Shown here piece by piece: positions 9,248 to 18,440 of a stretch of 20,555 nt of DNA (position 1 is the first letter of the stretch; each line of letters begins with the position of its first letter). The stretch is taken from the NCBI GenBank assembly GCA_003427395.1, contig BFEA01000294.1, positions 343,924 through 364,478 of the forward strand, in the 5' to 3' direction. The notes under the pieces are model-generated. The model had not been told where the DNA came from. It ran no database searches and saw nothing but the letters and a program-made list of their open reading frames with translations. This stretch comes from Chara braunii. Taxonomy: Eukaryota; Streptophyta; Charophyceae; Charales; Characeae. The translations under genes were made by a program, and so were the position numbers.

Positions 9248-9315
9248 TCACCGTTCACAGATGTCCCGCATGGAGCGTGAGTACCGAAGCCGTCACCGTT
9301 CACAGATGTCCCGCA
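9248..9315 (+). repeat. 23-bp exact direct repeat, period 45 bp
   Basis: A 23-bp sequence containing CCGTTCACAGATGTCCCGCA occurs at 9248-9270 and 9293-9315. The spacing of 45 bp is a multiple of three, so reading frames are preserved through the duplication. Confidence 0.9.
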
Positions 9316-10430
9316 AGAGTGACAATCGCTACCAACGATGCGAGCACGCCCCCAGTGCACAACGCAATTCCCAGGCAAGCAACAACTGCCCCTTGTGTGT
9401 TCCGGCTCTTGCGGGAGCTGTTGACATCAGCCATGACTACAGACCTGTGCCTCACACTGCAACCGCTCTCTTTTTCATCCCCCTTCTCTTTCTCGTTCAG
9501 CGTCCTTGTCCCCCGTGGGCTGGCCTCTGAGCCGTCCTCATACGCTTCAACTGGCGGTTGGTCCCTTCTCTCAAATACACGAACGCCCGAGTGCTCCGAC
9601 ACTCAGCGAGCCGAAGTCAAATTGGCATCATCAAAGAGAGCATACGCCTCCTGTCTAACCTCTTCTGGCCCTCCCTCTCATTAGTCACTGATCACCTCCC
9701 TTAGGGAGACCTCCGTAACCCATGTTCATCGTGCACACTCGTGTGTCCGAACCACGCCTTCTCGCTCACCCCCCTATTGTTTTCTCTGCGGCCCTCGTCC
9801 GTGACCACCTAGCGGTTCTGGTCCCTCCGTCGTTGTGAACTGGCCTCTAGACCGTCCTCCATTGGTTCCTCTGGCGGGTGATCCCTCCGCCACTGGTCCA
9901 GTCCGTGCCAGGACTGGGTCGTGGCCTCCAAGTCGCTTGCGTCGCTCTCCGCTTCCTTATCGCGGTCCAAGTGTTGTTGCTCCCTGTCCACGGTATCCGT
10001 AGAAGTCTCTCTGCCTCCAGGTACGAAACAGTCACCTTAATTTCGTCGGTGACTCCATCCCGCCTGCACCTTCTCTCGGGACGATTCTTAGCCTTCGCAA
10101 TCGCGATCTGTAGACCTTGGTCTGCCCTCATTTCTTCTTTCTTTTCCCCCTTCTATGTTCACCTTTAGTTTCGCCTCCTGTCTACCGTGGCTGTAGTCCA
10201 GTATGGCCGTCGCAGTAGGCCCCTCTCCTGATATGCGCTCCCACCTCCAAAGAAATTGGAGGCACCTCGGCCTATAGCCATATAACCCGCTGTTGCGCAC
10301 CATTGTGAGCCCCCTTGAACAGATAGCACACTACCAAGCCGCTGATCACAAAGTAGTCCGGACTTAGCACTCCCCCCTCGCGCACGCAGGTGGACTGCCT
10401 CACGCTCGCTCTGTCGTTCAGAACAACCCA
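9300..10430 (-). pseudogene. possible decayed ORF with an internal 320-bp-spaced duplication
   Basis: The minus strand has open stretches in overlapping frames (10431-10165, 10303-10088, 10131-9847, 9991-9809, 9602-9300), rich in Arg, Glu, Asp and Ser. Two related peptides appear exactly 320 bp apart: RRDQPPVEAYEDGSEAS (about 9550) and RRDHPPEEPMEDGLEAS (about 9870). The DNA around 9521 and 9841 matches at roughly 75 percent. Conservation of the peptide above the DNA hints at former coding, perhaps a gag-like hydrophilic region. No diagnostic domain is visible, so the call is tentative. Confidence 0.28.
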
Positions 10431-10540
10431 AATCCGGTCACAGGCGTACTAGCGCACAAATTCCCTATCACTGGCTCATTAACTAATCGCAGAGCGGCTT
10501 CACGAGCTCTGGCCCATAGCTGGTAGGACCTCTCTCCTCT

Positions 10541-10547
10541 CTTATAT
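10541..10547 (-). promoter_or_regulatory. candidate TATA box (ATATAAG), minus strand
   Basis: GCATATAAGAGAGG on the minus strand lies upstream of the open minus-strand region below 10430, with GA-rich sequence after it. It could be the U3 promoter of a retroelement. Weak evidence. Confidence 0.22.
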
Positions 10548-11102
10548 GCTCTTCCATACTGCAATCCCCGTGCTTTAGACGAGGGACTTGAATAACCTTC
10601 AAAGTCCGGTACCCTAATAATTTGTAATTTAGAAGTAATAAAATAGAATCTGATACAACGAAATAAAATAAGGGAGATGAGAGGCAGGAGCCCAACGGTC
10701 ATGACGCCAGCCTCTGTTGTCAATCGCTAGGCACCTTATCTCTGGCGCGAAGTGACCATAGGTTCGACGCAATAATCCCCTAACGGAATCCTAGCTGAAA
10801 CTTTTCCACCCTCAAATTGGACCGCTGGCCTTACCCTTAATAGGTGCCCGCTTCCGATGGCAAGGAGGGGGATTATGATCCTCCACATGGGGGTGATAGG
10901 CCTCCTACCAAAGCGGCTGCTGGTTGCCCCTCTTTTGGGGTCCCACCGCGCAGCTCCAAGCCTGACAGTTCAGACACCAGGCGATAAGCGAGAGGCCGAG
11001 CCAGTCTAGACCACCAGTTTGCACTCAAGGTTCATAAACGAACCGCTGACCCCTCGTGATACGGCAGATGAGGGAGATCAAGGTAAAAAAGTTGATAAAT
11101 AA

Positions 11103-11148
11103 AGTAATAATAATGATAATAATAATAATATCATTAATAATAATAACA
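11103..11148. repeat. degenerate (TAA)n microsatellite
   Basis: Repeated AAT/TAA triplets with a few interruptions. Confidence 0.9.
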
Positions 11149-11214
11149 GTAGAGAAAGGAAAGATGGCGCTTCAAAATTCTCTTGCGCTGCGATCTCATT
11201 AAAACCACCAGACA

Positions 11215-11222
11215 CCGAGGCG
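11215..11222. repeat. left target-site duplication CCGAGGCG
   Basis: Identical to 13059-13066 and immediately outside the terminal inverted repeat. Confidence 0.85.
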
Positions 11223-11386
11223 TTGTGTGTCCGATTTTGAATTCAACGTGGGTTCCGCGTTGAAAAATTCAACGTGCGTTGAATTCGCGTTGAACTCCCG
11301 TTCAAACGCGCGTTGGACGCGAATTAACGGGGTCCGCGATGATTTTTTTCCTGGGTTAAAAATTATCAAAAAAATAAATAAATTGG

Positions 11387-11620
11387 GGTTGTAGGTTTTT
11401 TCGAGGACTACAACCCTATATTTTTATTTTTATTTTTTGATGCTTAAATATATTTTTTTAAAATAAAAAACATAAACACACAATGAAAAAAACAAAAACT
11501 AAAATGAAATGAGTGTTTTTTTTTTGGGTTTCACACATATTTTTTAAGGGCTAAAACAAAAACAGAAAAACAAATAAAAAATATAGGGTTGTAGATCTTT
11601 CAAAGATGTACAACAATTTG
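11387..11620. repeat. AT-rich inverted-repeat block inside the transposon
   Basis: CTACAACCCTATATTTTT (11408-11425) is perfectly inverted at 11577-11594. Each arm is also half of a local hairpin: GGGTTGTAG...CTACAACCC at about 11387-11416, and TTGTAGATCTTT-C-AAAGATGTACAA at about 11589-11613. The space between is A/T-rich. It may be a small nested foldback or MITE element. Confidence 0.75.
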
Positions 11621-11720
11621 TTTTTGTTTTTTTTTTAGAACTTCGTGTATTTAAAAAAAATCAAAACCATAAAAAGCACATAAAAAAAAGGAAGAAAAGA
11701 CACACACACACAAAATTGGG

Positions 11721-12076
11721 CCTGTAGCAGATTGCATGAGTCTGGCGTCCGAAGTTCCTGTGCGGCATGGTTCGTTCGCCTCTGCTTCTATTAGGGCTGG
11801 GAGGTTGGCCCAACCCTGGTGCTTGTCACTGCTGTGTGGTCCAAGTTGCCCTCAATATTGGTAGGGTGATGGTCCTCAGTGCTGGTCACACTAAGGTAGG
11901 ATAGTAGGGACAAGGGGTGCCTCCCAGCCATGTTGGTTGAAGACCTTACTGATACAGACTGGGAGGATCCACCTGACTATCTCAGTTGCTTGGCATCGAG
12001 AGTGCCATAGGCGGGGATTGAACCCACAACCTCCTGAATGCCACTTGCGTGCCTAATCAACTGAGCTAGGCCGCTG
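11721..12076 (-). mobile_element. tRNA-derived SINE
   Basis: On the minus strand, an A box (TAGCTCAGTTG, 12068-12058) and a perfect B box (GGTTCAATCCC, 12024-12014) are separated by the spacing of a real tRNA (A-box start to B-box start 44 nt). The T-stem pairs (GTGGG with CCCGC, one wobble). The acceptor stem and D-stem do not, so it is not a functional tRNA gene. A unique body of about 280 bp follows, ending near a TG-rich, T-rich segment at 11700-11720. The internal pol III promoter plus a non-tRNA body is the standard SINE layout. The boundary and any target-site duplication are uncertain. It is nested in the hAT-like element. Confidence 0.65.
12014..12024 (-). promoter_or_regulatory. pol III B box (GGTTCAATCCC)
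   Basis: Exact match to the tRNA-type internal promoter consensus, paired with the A box at 12058-12068. Confidence 0.7.
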
Positions 12077-12563
12077 GACGGAGCCCAGATTCTTGGATCG
12101 CGAGAAGGGAAAAACAGAAAAAAGAAAAAAAACCTGAAAAACGAATAGCAAGCTACTGAGGGCTGCGCTGCCCCACATGCGGCCAGGAAAAATGGCATTT
12201 CAAGCTCTAAACTACTAGCAGTGTATCTACCTATGTTCTACCAGATTCATGCTCATTTTGCACATTTGGTCAGAGTGGAGTCCATAGCTCTCGTGGCAAA
12301 GGTAAGTACGTTTTTTCTTTTCTTTTCTTTTCCTAGCAAGCCCTGCCAACGAGGCATGGCAGTTCGTTCTAGATTTTGTTACTTGGTAACAAACAACAGA
12401 ATGCTTGGATACTGTATTTCTGGGAAGATGCAATAGAAGAGGGGAAAAAAAAAAAACACAGACCCAAATCGCCCGCCCAAACCCATATCGCCCGCCCCCA
12501 GTTTTCAACGGGAAAAAACTCTATCCCTCAAAAGGGAAACAATGGACACACGCCAACAATCAT

Positions 12564-12564
<1 letters not shown>

Positions 12565-12613
<49 letters not shown>

Positions 12614-12720
12614 ACATACACAAACACACGCGCATACATTCATATTCATGCACACACTCTCATGCGCACGCACACACATACACACATACGCGCACACACA
12701 GCAACCTACACACACATATG
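12565..12720. repeat. (CA)n microsatellite and CA-rich degenerate flank
   Basis: About 20 pure CA units, then ACACATA/ACACGCGCAT variants. Three overlapping frames rich in His-Thr are artefacts of it. A G-rich segment (12720-12850) follows. Confidence 0.95.
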
Positions 12721-13058
12721 GGGCGTTGGGGGTTGGGGGATGTGGGGGCGGATGGCTTAGAGGGCTTCCGGGCAGGTTTGGGGACTGGTGTCGGGGGGGT
12801 GGTGAGTGGCGGGTGGCAGGCCGGTCGGTGTTGGTCTAATTCGGTGGTTTAAGAGGTGCTTCAGGGGTTGGGGAATTTTTTTTTTATTTTATTTTGTCTA
12901 GGGCCACGTGTTTTGGACCCCGCGCATCAATTCCGCTTTTTCGAAAAGCGCGGGAGCGGCCCATTTTCGCGTTTAACGCGAATTCAACGGGATTTGTTTG
13001 AATATAACGGGATTCAACTGGAGTTTAATTCCCCCGTTCCCTGTTAAAAGACACACAA

Positions 13059-13066
13059 CCGAGGCG
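13059..13066. repeat. right target-site duplication CCGAGGCG
   Basis: Exact copy of 11215-11222, abutting GACACACAA. Confidence 0.85.
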
Positions 13067-13930
13067 CTAAGACAACGATCCAAATCTATGCACGAATCTA
13101 AAGCCCAACACTCAACCTTTCCCTTTTCCCTTCCTTTTGCGTTTTTCCTTACCGTCGTCACTGTATCTATCACAAAACACGACTATAGGGACCTGGCACG
13201 TGGCAAAGTAGACTGTGTTGCCCCCCTCCCTTTTCTCTGTCCCACCAGGCAAATCTGGTTGTCAGTTCAGCTACTGACTGCCCGCTGTAAGGCAGGCACC
13301 GACCCTATGCGGTACCACTGGGAAGCCCGACAACGGGGCCTGTCGATTCTGCACGACCCTGCAAACTGATACCGGGTCTACAGCGAAGGTATGCGGGCGT
13401 ACATAGTGGTGAGTGAGCAGATGTGAGGTACGTAGCGGAGGGCCGGAACACCGCGTCCTCCAACAACGGGCGCATAGCAACGCAAGGCATACAAGCACTG
13501 GGAGGCTGCGCGCACTCGGGCTGCCAGCTAGGACTGATGCTGTGGGCCACAACCGGGTACCAAGCTGCGTGCGCTCGAGCGGGGGGCTGCGAGAACCACG
13601 CACTCAGGTGCCTGCACCTACGTGGTAGCGGCCTGGCCTCATAGATCGACGACATCGTCATTGCCCCCGTGATCATCACTCGTCGTCATTTGCTGGCGCG
13701 AGCAAGCGAGCCAGACACGCTAGCGCTCGGGTAGAGCTAACACTACTCACTAACTTGGCGGATCGGGAAAAGCCCTGGCATGCCTGCGGCTTGATGACGC
13801 GGGGACGTGCTCAGGAAGTAGGGACAAACGGGTCATGCACTGGCGAGCGGATACGAACGAGCGCCCAAAAGGAACGGGCTGACGGAAGAGGGCGCTAAAG
13901 TATCGGATCAAGGAAACGGATTGTCAGTCT
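13067..13930. other. no recognisable gene
   Basis: Balanced to GC-rich sequence with several 70-120-codon frames on both strands that overlap one another and show no motif. It may be interior of the minus-strand LTR element whose PBS is at 14603. Confidence 0.5.
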
Positions 13931-14266
13931 GATCAGGCGCACAATGGGCATTCTGATCAATACACGAGCTTCCGATCAATGCAGGAGCGGGGAATCCGGT
14001 CTTTACACGGATAGACGCTCTGATCTGATCGCGGTTGGACAGTTAGATCTAGAGGGCGGTCAAGGGGTCCGCTCGAACTGGTGGCCCGGTTGAGTGCGCA
14101 GAAAGGCGTGCTATTCAGGCACACAAGCAAGGCAAACGTTGATCGGACGCACAAACGAGACAAAAGTTAGACACACAATCAAGACTAGCATGTTTGATCG
14201 GGCGTACAAAAGTGGGCGGGTGTTTCGATCCGACGCACATCAAAACAGGCGTTTGATTGAGCAGAC
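13931..14266. repeat. cluster of a GATCNGRCGCAC-like motif
   Basis: GATCAGGCGCAC (13931), GATCGGACGCAC (14141), GATCGGGCGTAC (14196), GATCCGACGCAC (14227) and the weaker GATTGAGCAGAC (14255). Several are followed by AAA. The spacing is irregular (210, 55, 31, 28 bp), so this is not a simple tandem array. It lies in what would be the leader or early interior of a minus-strand retroelement. Confidence 0.55.
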
Positions 14267-14602
14267 GAACGGATGAGCGCCATGTGAACTAGTGCACAGA
14301 TCCGGAACATACTCGCGTCGAGACCACCGTGGGCGCTAGCTCTTGAACCGAGCTAACATTGCACGCACCGTTGTACTGACCTCGTGCGCTGATCTCAATG
14401 TAACCACGCGCTGTCCGATAGGGCAAAAGCAGCCCATGCGACTTTTTGGGTGAAGAGCTTCGTGAACGAGGAGTCGAGAGAGGGAGGTCAGGGATCTCCA
14501 AAAGCATGTAACCAGTCGCGACGACGACTCCCTCGATCGACTTCTTTACATACTTCAACTCTTGCTACAAAGACCAACCAGATGCGTACATATCATTGAC
14601 GT

Positions 14603-14614
14603 GCTCTGATACCA
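14603..14614 (-). promoter_or_regulatory. LTR-retrotransposon primer-binding site (initiator tRNA-Met type)
   Basis: The minus strand reads TGGTATCAGAGC, the complement of the 3' end of initiator tRNA-Met used as primer-binding site by many plant Copia and some Gypsy elements. It is preceded on the minus strand by TGCA plus three T, consistent with an LTR ending in CA just upstream. An element transcribed right to left would have its 5' LTR at positions above 14617 and its body below 14603. Confidence 0.6.
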
Positions 14615-14617
14615 AAA

Positions 14618-15720
14618 TGCAAAGAAAGTGAGTGATAGCGAAATCCTGAAACCAAGTCAAACCAGATAGCCTTGATCTCAGACCAAAAGCAGAGTTGCAA
14701 CTCGAGTTACACCAAATAAGGGCACAACAAAGCTCACACATGACAATGTTGGAATAGTCTCGTCATCATCGACAAACCGATGTCGATTCCCTATCTGACG
14801 CTAAGTGCCCAAACTACAAATGACAGATCCTATATAGCTTATCTACAACGCAGGTGGTGACGTCAACAACTTCCCGAAGTACGAGCAGATCTCGGCCAAT
14901 GCCGTTCGCAGCAAGCGCCAGGCATGTCCCTCGCTTACTATTGTAGCGCACGCTAGTCGTGGTTGCAAAGTCATCATCGACGTCGCTATCGTCGACAATT
15001 ATAGGAAATCGCGTGCGATCGTATGATCACTGAGAGGATTACCACCGTCTCTGTCACCCTCAACGACGGTAGGGGGGGGGAGAATAGTGCGAACTTGAGC
15101 GCACAGCCCGAGAAGTAGCGTGCAGACGGGGCAACCACACAGTTAATCGCCACCAACCTCACCATCAGTACCTTCCTCAGGGCGCCTACGGCTGAGCATG
15201 GGCACGCAGGCTATTGGAAGAAACACCACGAGCGCGAGTCCGAGCATCCCTCACCATTACTGCGGGTTACCGCTTGGGAATGGGATGAGGAACGGAATCA
15301 CTACGGAATCATGAACGGGCTGGATCTAGATTGAGTGCGGGGCCAATACCGGAATCGAGAACATTCACATTCGCCAGAGTAACGGGGAACCACGTTGTAG
15401 GGCCCTACCCTGTTAGACTTTCGAGCCTGGGTCGACCCGCTCCGGGTCCCAGTTGGCTCGGAGCGTTCGTCACCGGGGCACTCCCACCTAGTGTTTGCGA
15501 TGGATGGGGATGGGCCATTTTGCGAGAGAGCTTCGACATTGGGGATGTAGCTCCGCGCTCTCGGCCGATGGTAGACTCGCCAATCTTTTCGTCAAGCGCA
15601 ATTTTCTTGATGCTTTGATGTGTTGTCATGCAATAGCTCCATCCAATACACAAATAGTCCAGGGAGTTTATTGAGAGCTTCTCTTCTTTTATGCGTAGGC
15701 CAAGCGTCATCCTTGGGCCA
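14618..15720 (-). mobile_element. candidate LTR region of a minus-strand retrotransposon
   Basis: Placed by the adjacent primer-binding site. On the minus strand it contains a TATATA at 14831-14836, about 215 bp from the presumed LTR end. Further up is a second, more LTR-like pair of signals (ATAAAAG and AATAAA, 15667-15692). The partner LTR is not visible in the window, so the outer boundary is a guess, and two different LTRs may abut here. No reliable coding frame is present. Confidence 0.32.
15667..15692 (-). promoter_or_regulatory. TATA-like ATAAAAG followed by AATAAA
   Basis: On the minus strand ATAAAAG (15692-15686) is followed about 14 bp later by AATAAA (15672-15667). A core promoter and a poly(A) signal this close together are typical of the U3/R part of a retrotransposon LTR. 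Supportive but not diagnostic. Confidence 0.35.
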
Positions 15721-16500
15721 TGAATCCATTCACTAAGCGGAGAGTCCCTATAGCCTCGTCGGGGCCGCGACCACCCTCCGGCCAACCTACACGTGACTTT
15801 GGTTATCACATACATCATGAATGTCCTTTCGTCATCCCGCTCTCGCATCCTCCTATACACCCCTTAGTCTTTTCGGGGCCCCATCCCACATACATGCCCG
15901 AATTTTTCATTTCTAGTCTAGGCGACCTCCTCGACCTCCATTATGTCTTTAGCTATAGCCGACTTGCTTTGCACAAACATGCTCAAGCAATTGTTCAAGG
16001 GCAGAGAAATAAGTCCACAACCCGCTTGTCCTGTTCCCCCATTCCCTCTTTGCCGCGCGGCATCCCCGGGGCCTAGTCCAGCTCAATGTCTCTTTAATCT
16101 ACTTACCTGCACATTCAACACAAGTTATGCAAGGCATCCCCCACATGGGGTCAACACATAATCCCTTCCGCAAGCCTAAGCTCGTTTTCCTTGGCCCCTT
16201 TGTGCTTTCCTTTTCTCAATCCAAGCCAATCTCTTCCGTTAGTTATGCAGTCGGGGTGATGGTTGAGTCAATTTGACCTTGTTTTAAGTACCAACTTTGT
16301 CTAGTCCCTTTTTCGGACTTGACTTCTCTCAATCGCTCACGTGTCTTTTCCTTTCCTTCTGGGGTGGCACAAGGGACCGACAACCCTCCCCTTGCCCACT
16401 TTCTCCGCCGAGTGAGGACAAATTCTTTTCACCGTTCGTTCCCTGACAATGTAACAAGTAAGTGGTGAAGGGTTAGTTATATGCCAAGTGGTGGAAGGGG
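15721..16500. other. no recognisable feature
   Basis: Pyrimidine-rich plus strand (many CCC and TCC words), no motif-bearing frame and no tRNA. It may be retroelement U3 or plain intergenic DNA. Confidence 0.5.
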
Positions 16501-16510
16501 GGGAGGGTAA

Positions 16511-16514
<4 letters not shown>

Positions 16515-16597
<83 letters not shown>

Positions 16598-16598
16598 N

Positions 16599-16686
<88 letters not shown>
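16515..16686. repeat. (GA)n microsatellite with one N
   Basis: 172 bp of GA dinucleotides with a single ambiguous base at 16598. The true length in the genome is likely uncertain. Confidence 0.97.
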
Positions 16687-16693
<7 letters not shown>

Positions 16694-16864
16694 TGAGAGA
16701 GAAATAACTCCTAGTTTTAATCAATCCATCCCCTATTTATCCCCACCACATTACCTAAGGTTCTCTCTCTATGCCTTGCTTCTCTGCGCCCCCTTGGTCA
16801 TGGCCCCCTTTGGTTGGTGAATGGGGTGAAGTGGGAAGGGGGTGTAAGGTGGTTGGGCGTGGGG

Positions 16865-17657
16865 AATGGTTGGAGAAGATAGAGGAGGAAGACGACGTGA
16901 GGTGGTCGGCTATGGCGGATGGGTGAAGGAGATGGGCGAGGGAGATGGTGTGAGGTGATTGGCTATGGTGGATGGGTGAAGAGGATGGAGGAGGGAGGTG
17001 GAGTGAGGTGGATGGCTATGGTGGATGGGCGAAGGAGATGGAGGAGGGAGGTGGTGCGAGGCGGATGGCTATGGTGGACAGGTGAGGAAGATAGAGGAGG
17101 GAGATGGTGGGAGGTGGATGGCTATGGTGGATGGGTGAGGAAGATGGAGGAGGGAGATGGTGTGAGGTGGATGGCTACGGTGGATGTTTGAAGAAGATGG
17201 AGGAGGGAGATGGTGGGAACTTGATGGCTATGGTGGATGGGTGAAGAAGATGGCAAAGGAGATGGAGGTGGGCGATGGTGTGAGGTGAATGGCTATGGCG
17301 GTTGGGTGAAGAAGATAGAGGAGGGAGATAGTGGGAGGTGGATGGCCATGGTGGATGGGTGAGGAAGATGGAGGAGGGAGATGGTGTGAGGTGGATGGCT
17401 ATGGTGGATGGTTGAAGAAGATGGAGGTGGGTGATGGTGGGAAGTGAATGGCTATGGTGGATGGGTGACGAAGATGGAGGAGGGAGATGGTGTGAGGCGG
17501 ATGGCTATGGTGGATGGGTGAAGAAGGTGGAGGGGGGGGGATGATGTGAGGAGGATGGCTATGGTGGATGGTTGAGGGAAAGGAAGGAGGGAGATGGTGA
17601 GAAGCGGATGGCTATGGTGGATGAGTGAAGAAGGTGGAGGTGTGAGGTGGATGGCCC
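16865..17657. repeat. 53-bp minisatellite, about 14 copies
   Basis: GGCTATGG (or one-base variants) recurs at 16908, 16961, 17014, 17067, 17120, 17173, 17226, 17291, 17344, 17397, 17450, 17503, 17557 and 17610. Spacing is 53 bp except one 65-bp unit (12-bp insertion, 17226-17291) and one 54-bp unit. Each unit reads roughly GGTGGATGGCTATGGTGG then GAAGATGGAGGAGGGAGATG. Strong G over C bias on the plus strand. Because 53 is not a multiple of three the array shifts frame every copy, so it is not coding. Confidence 0.95.
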
Positions 17658-17659
17658 TT

Positions 17660-18200
17660 CGTCCTACTTCATGTGTTCGGCATTGTCCCTAGGTCTTCCC
17701 TTGCCCCAACTTGCAGTACTTGTTCCTACAGTAGACATGTAGCAAACACAAACTTTGCACAAAAACACAAATTTTGCAGGTTTTGCCGTTTTTGCCTAAG
17801 GAGGGAGAACCGAGAAACTCAGACTTGCATTTCCTAAGCTAAACAAGGTTAGAATCGGTCAAATTTTGGTGGGCTCTCTGTCTTTGCCCTACGAAAGCAC
17901 CCTACCAAGTTTCGTCGGATTCCGTCGCGGTTTGCCCCTATTTGTTGTTTTCGAGCATCCTCCGGGCCTCGAGGCGAACAATTTGGCGAAGTCCATTTTC
18001 CGTTTTTGCAGCAAAATGGACTCAGATGACGTGCATGTTATGCAGGTTCTGCAGGCCATCTGTCTATGCTTACGATATGAGGTCTGAGAAGTCCCCGCCG
18101 CCATCCTTGGTTTAACGGGACTCAGCCAAAGTGCCCCCCGGTCGCATTGACCCCATTAGTCTCATTCTTTGGGCCAGCCCGTGCTCCATAGGTTGGTTGA
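17660..18200. other. spacer, no recognised gene
   Basis: Contains AAACACAAATTTTGCAGG-type words and a 73-codon open frame at 17866-18087 with no known motif. Confidence 0.5.
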
Positions 18201-18208
18201 TGGTTTTT

Positions 18209-18300
18209 CAGCAGCAGCAGCAGCAGCTGCAGCAAAGGACTTGGTCAGTCAGCAGCAGCAACAGTAAACATTGCTATGCACAACAGCAGCAACAATCATC
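18209..18300 (+). repeat. CAG/CAA-rich stretch
   Basis: Six perfect CAG units at 18209-18226, then scattered CAGCAGCAACA clusters to 18300. In one plus-strand frame (18131-18319) it gives glutamine runs, but that frame is only 62 codons and lacks other support. Confidence 0.85.
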
Positions 18301-18354
18301 AGTCCTAACAAGGAAATAGTCATTCTCATTATCCCTACTTGCCTCGTTCGATTA

Positions 18355-18440
18355 GAACACGGGGGTTCCACTAGGCCATGTGTATGTCAAATAGGCTGAA
18401 CACGGGGGTCCCACTCAACCAAGTGTGTGAGATGGACAAG
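18355..18440 (+). repeat. 43-bp imperfect duplication
   Basis: GAACACGGGGGTTCCACT (18355) and GAACACGGGGGTCCCACT (18398). It forms the entry into the satellite domain. Confidence 0.75.

Larger units (their letters stand above)
11223..13058. mobile_element. non-autonomous DNA transposon, hAT-like, 1836 bp
   Basis: The element begins TTGTGTGTC and ends GACACACAA, a perfect 9-bp terminal inverted repeat, and is flanked on both sides by the same 8 bp, CCGAGGCG. An 8-bp duplication is the hallmark of the hAT superfamily. The subterminal zones are rich in TTCAACG/CGTTGAA (five copies at 11242-11294). A 14-bp sequence, GTTGAATTCGCGTT, lies inverted at the two ends (11278-11291 and, reversed, 12975-12988), as expected for transposase-binding sites. 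No transposase frame is present, so mobility would need a helper element. Inside are an AT-rich block, a SINE on the minus strand and a CA-rich segment, so part of the length is later insertions. A MULE with a 9-bp duplication (ACCGAGGCG) is the alternative, but its long TIRs are missing. Confidence 0.82.

Noticed and set aside
12002-12076. Functional tRNA gene on the minus strand
   Set aside because: A and B boxes and T-stem are good, but the acceptor stem does not pair and the D-stem is out of register. A SINE head fits better.
12376-12852. Plus-strand frames of 144-158 codons rich in His-Thr
   Set aside because: Translation of the (CA)n tract. All three frames stay open for the same reason.
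15405-15860. 151-codon minus-strand frame
   Set aside because: It overlaps TATA and AATAAA signals of a likely LTR, has no domain motif and biased composition. Probably chance.
16488-16820. 110-codon Arg-Glu frame
   Set aside because: Product of the (GA)n tract that also runs through the ambiguous base.
16919-17191. 90-codon Gly-Trp-Met-rich frame
   Set aside because: Lies wholly within the 53-bp minisatellite, whose period shifts the frame each unit.
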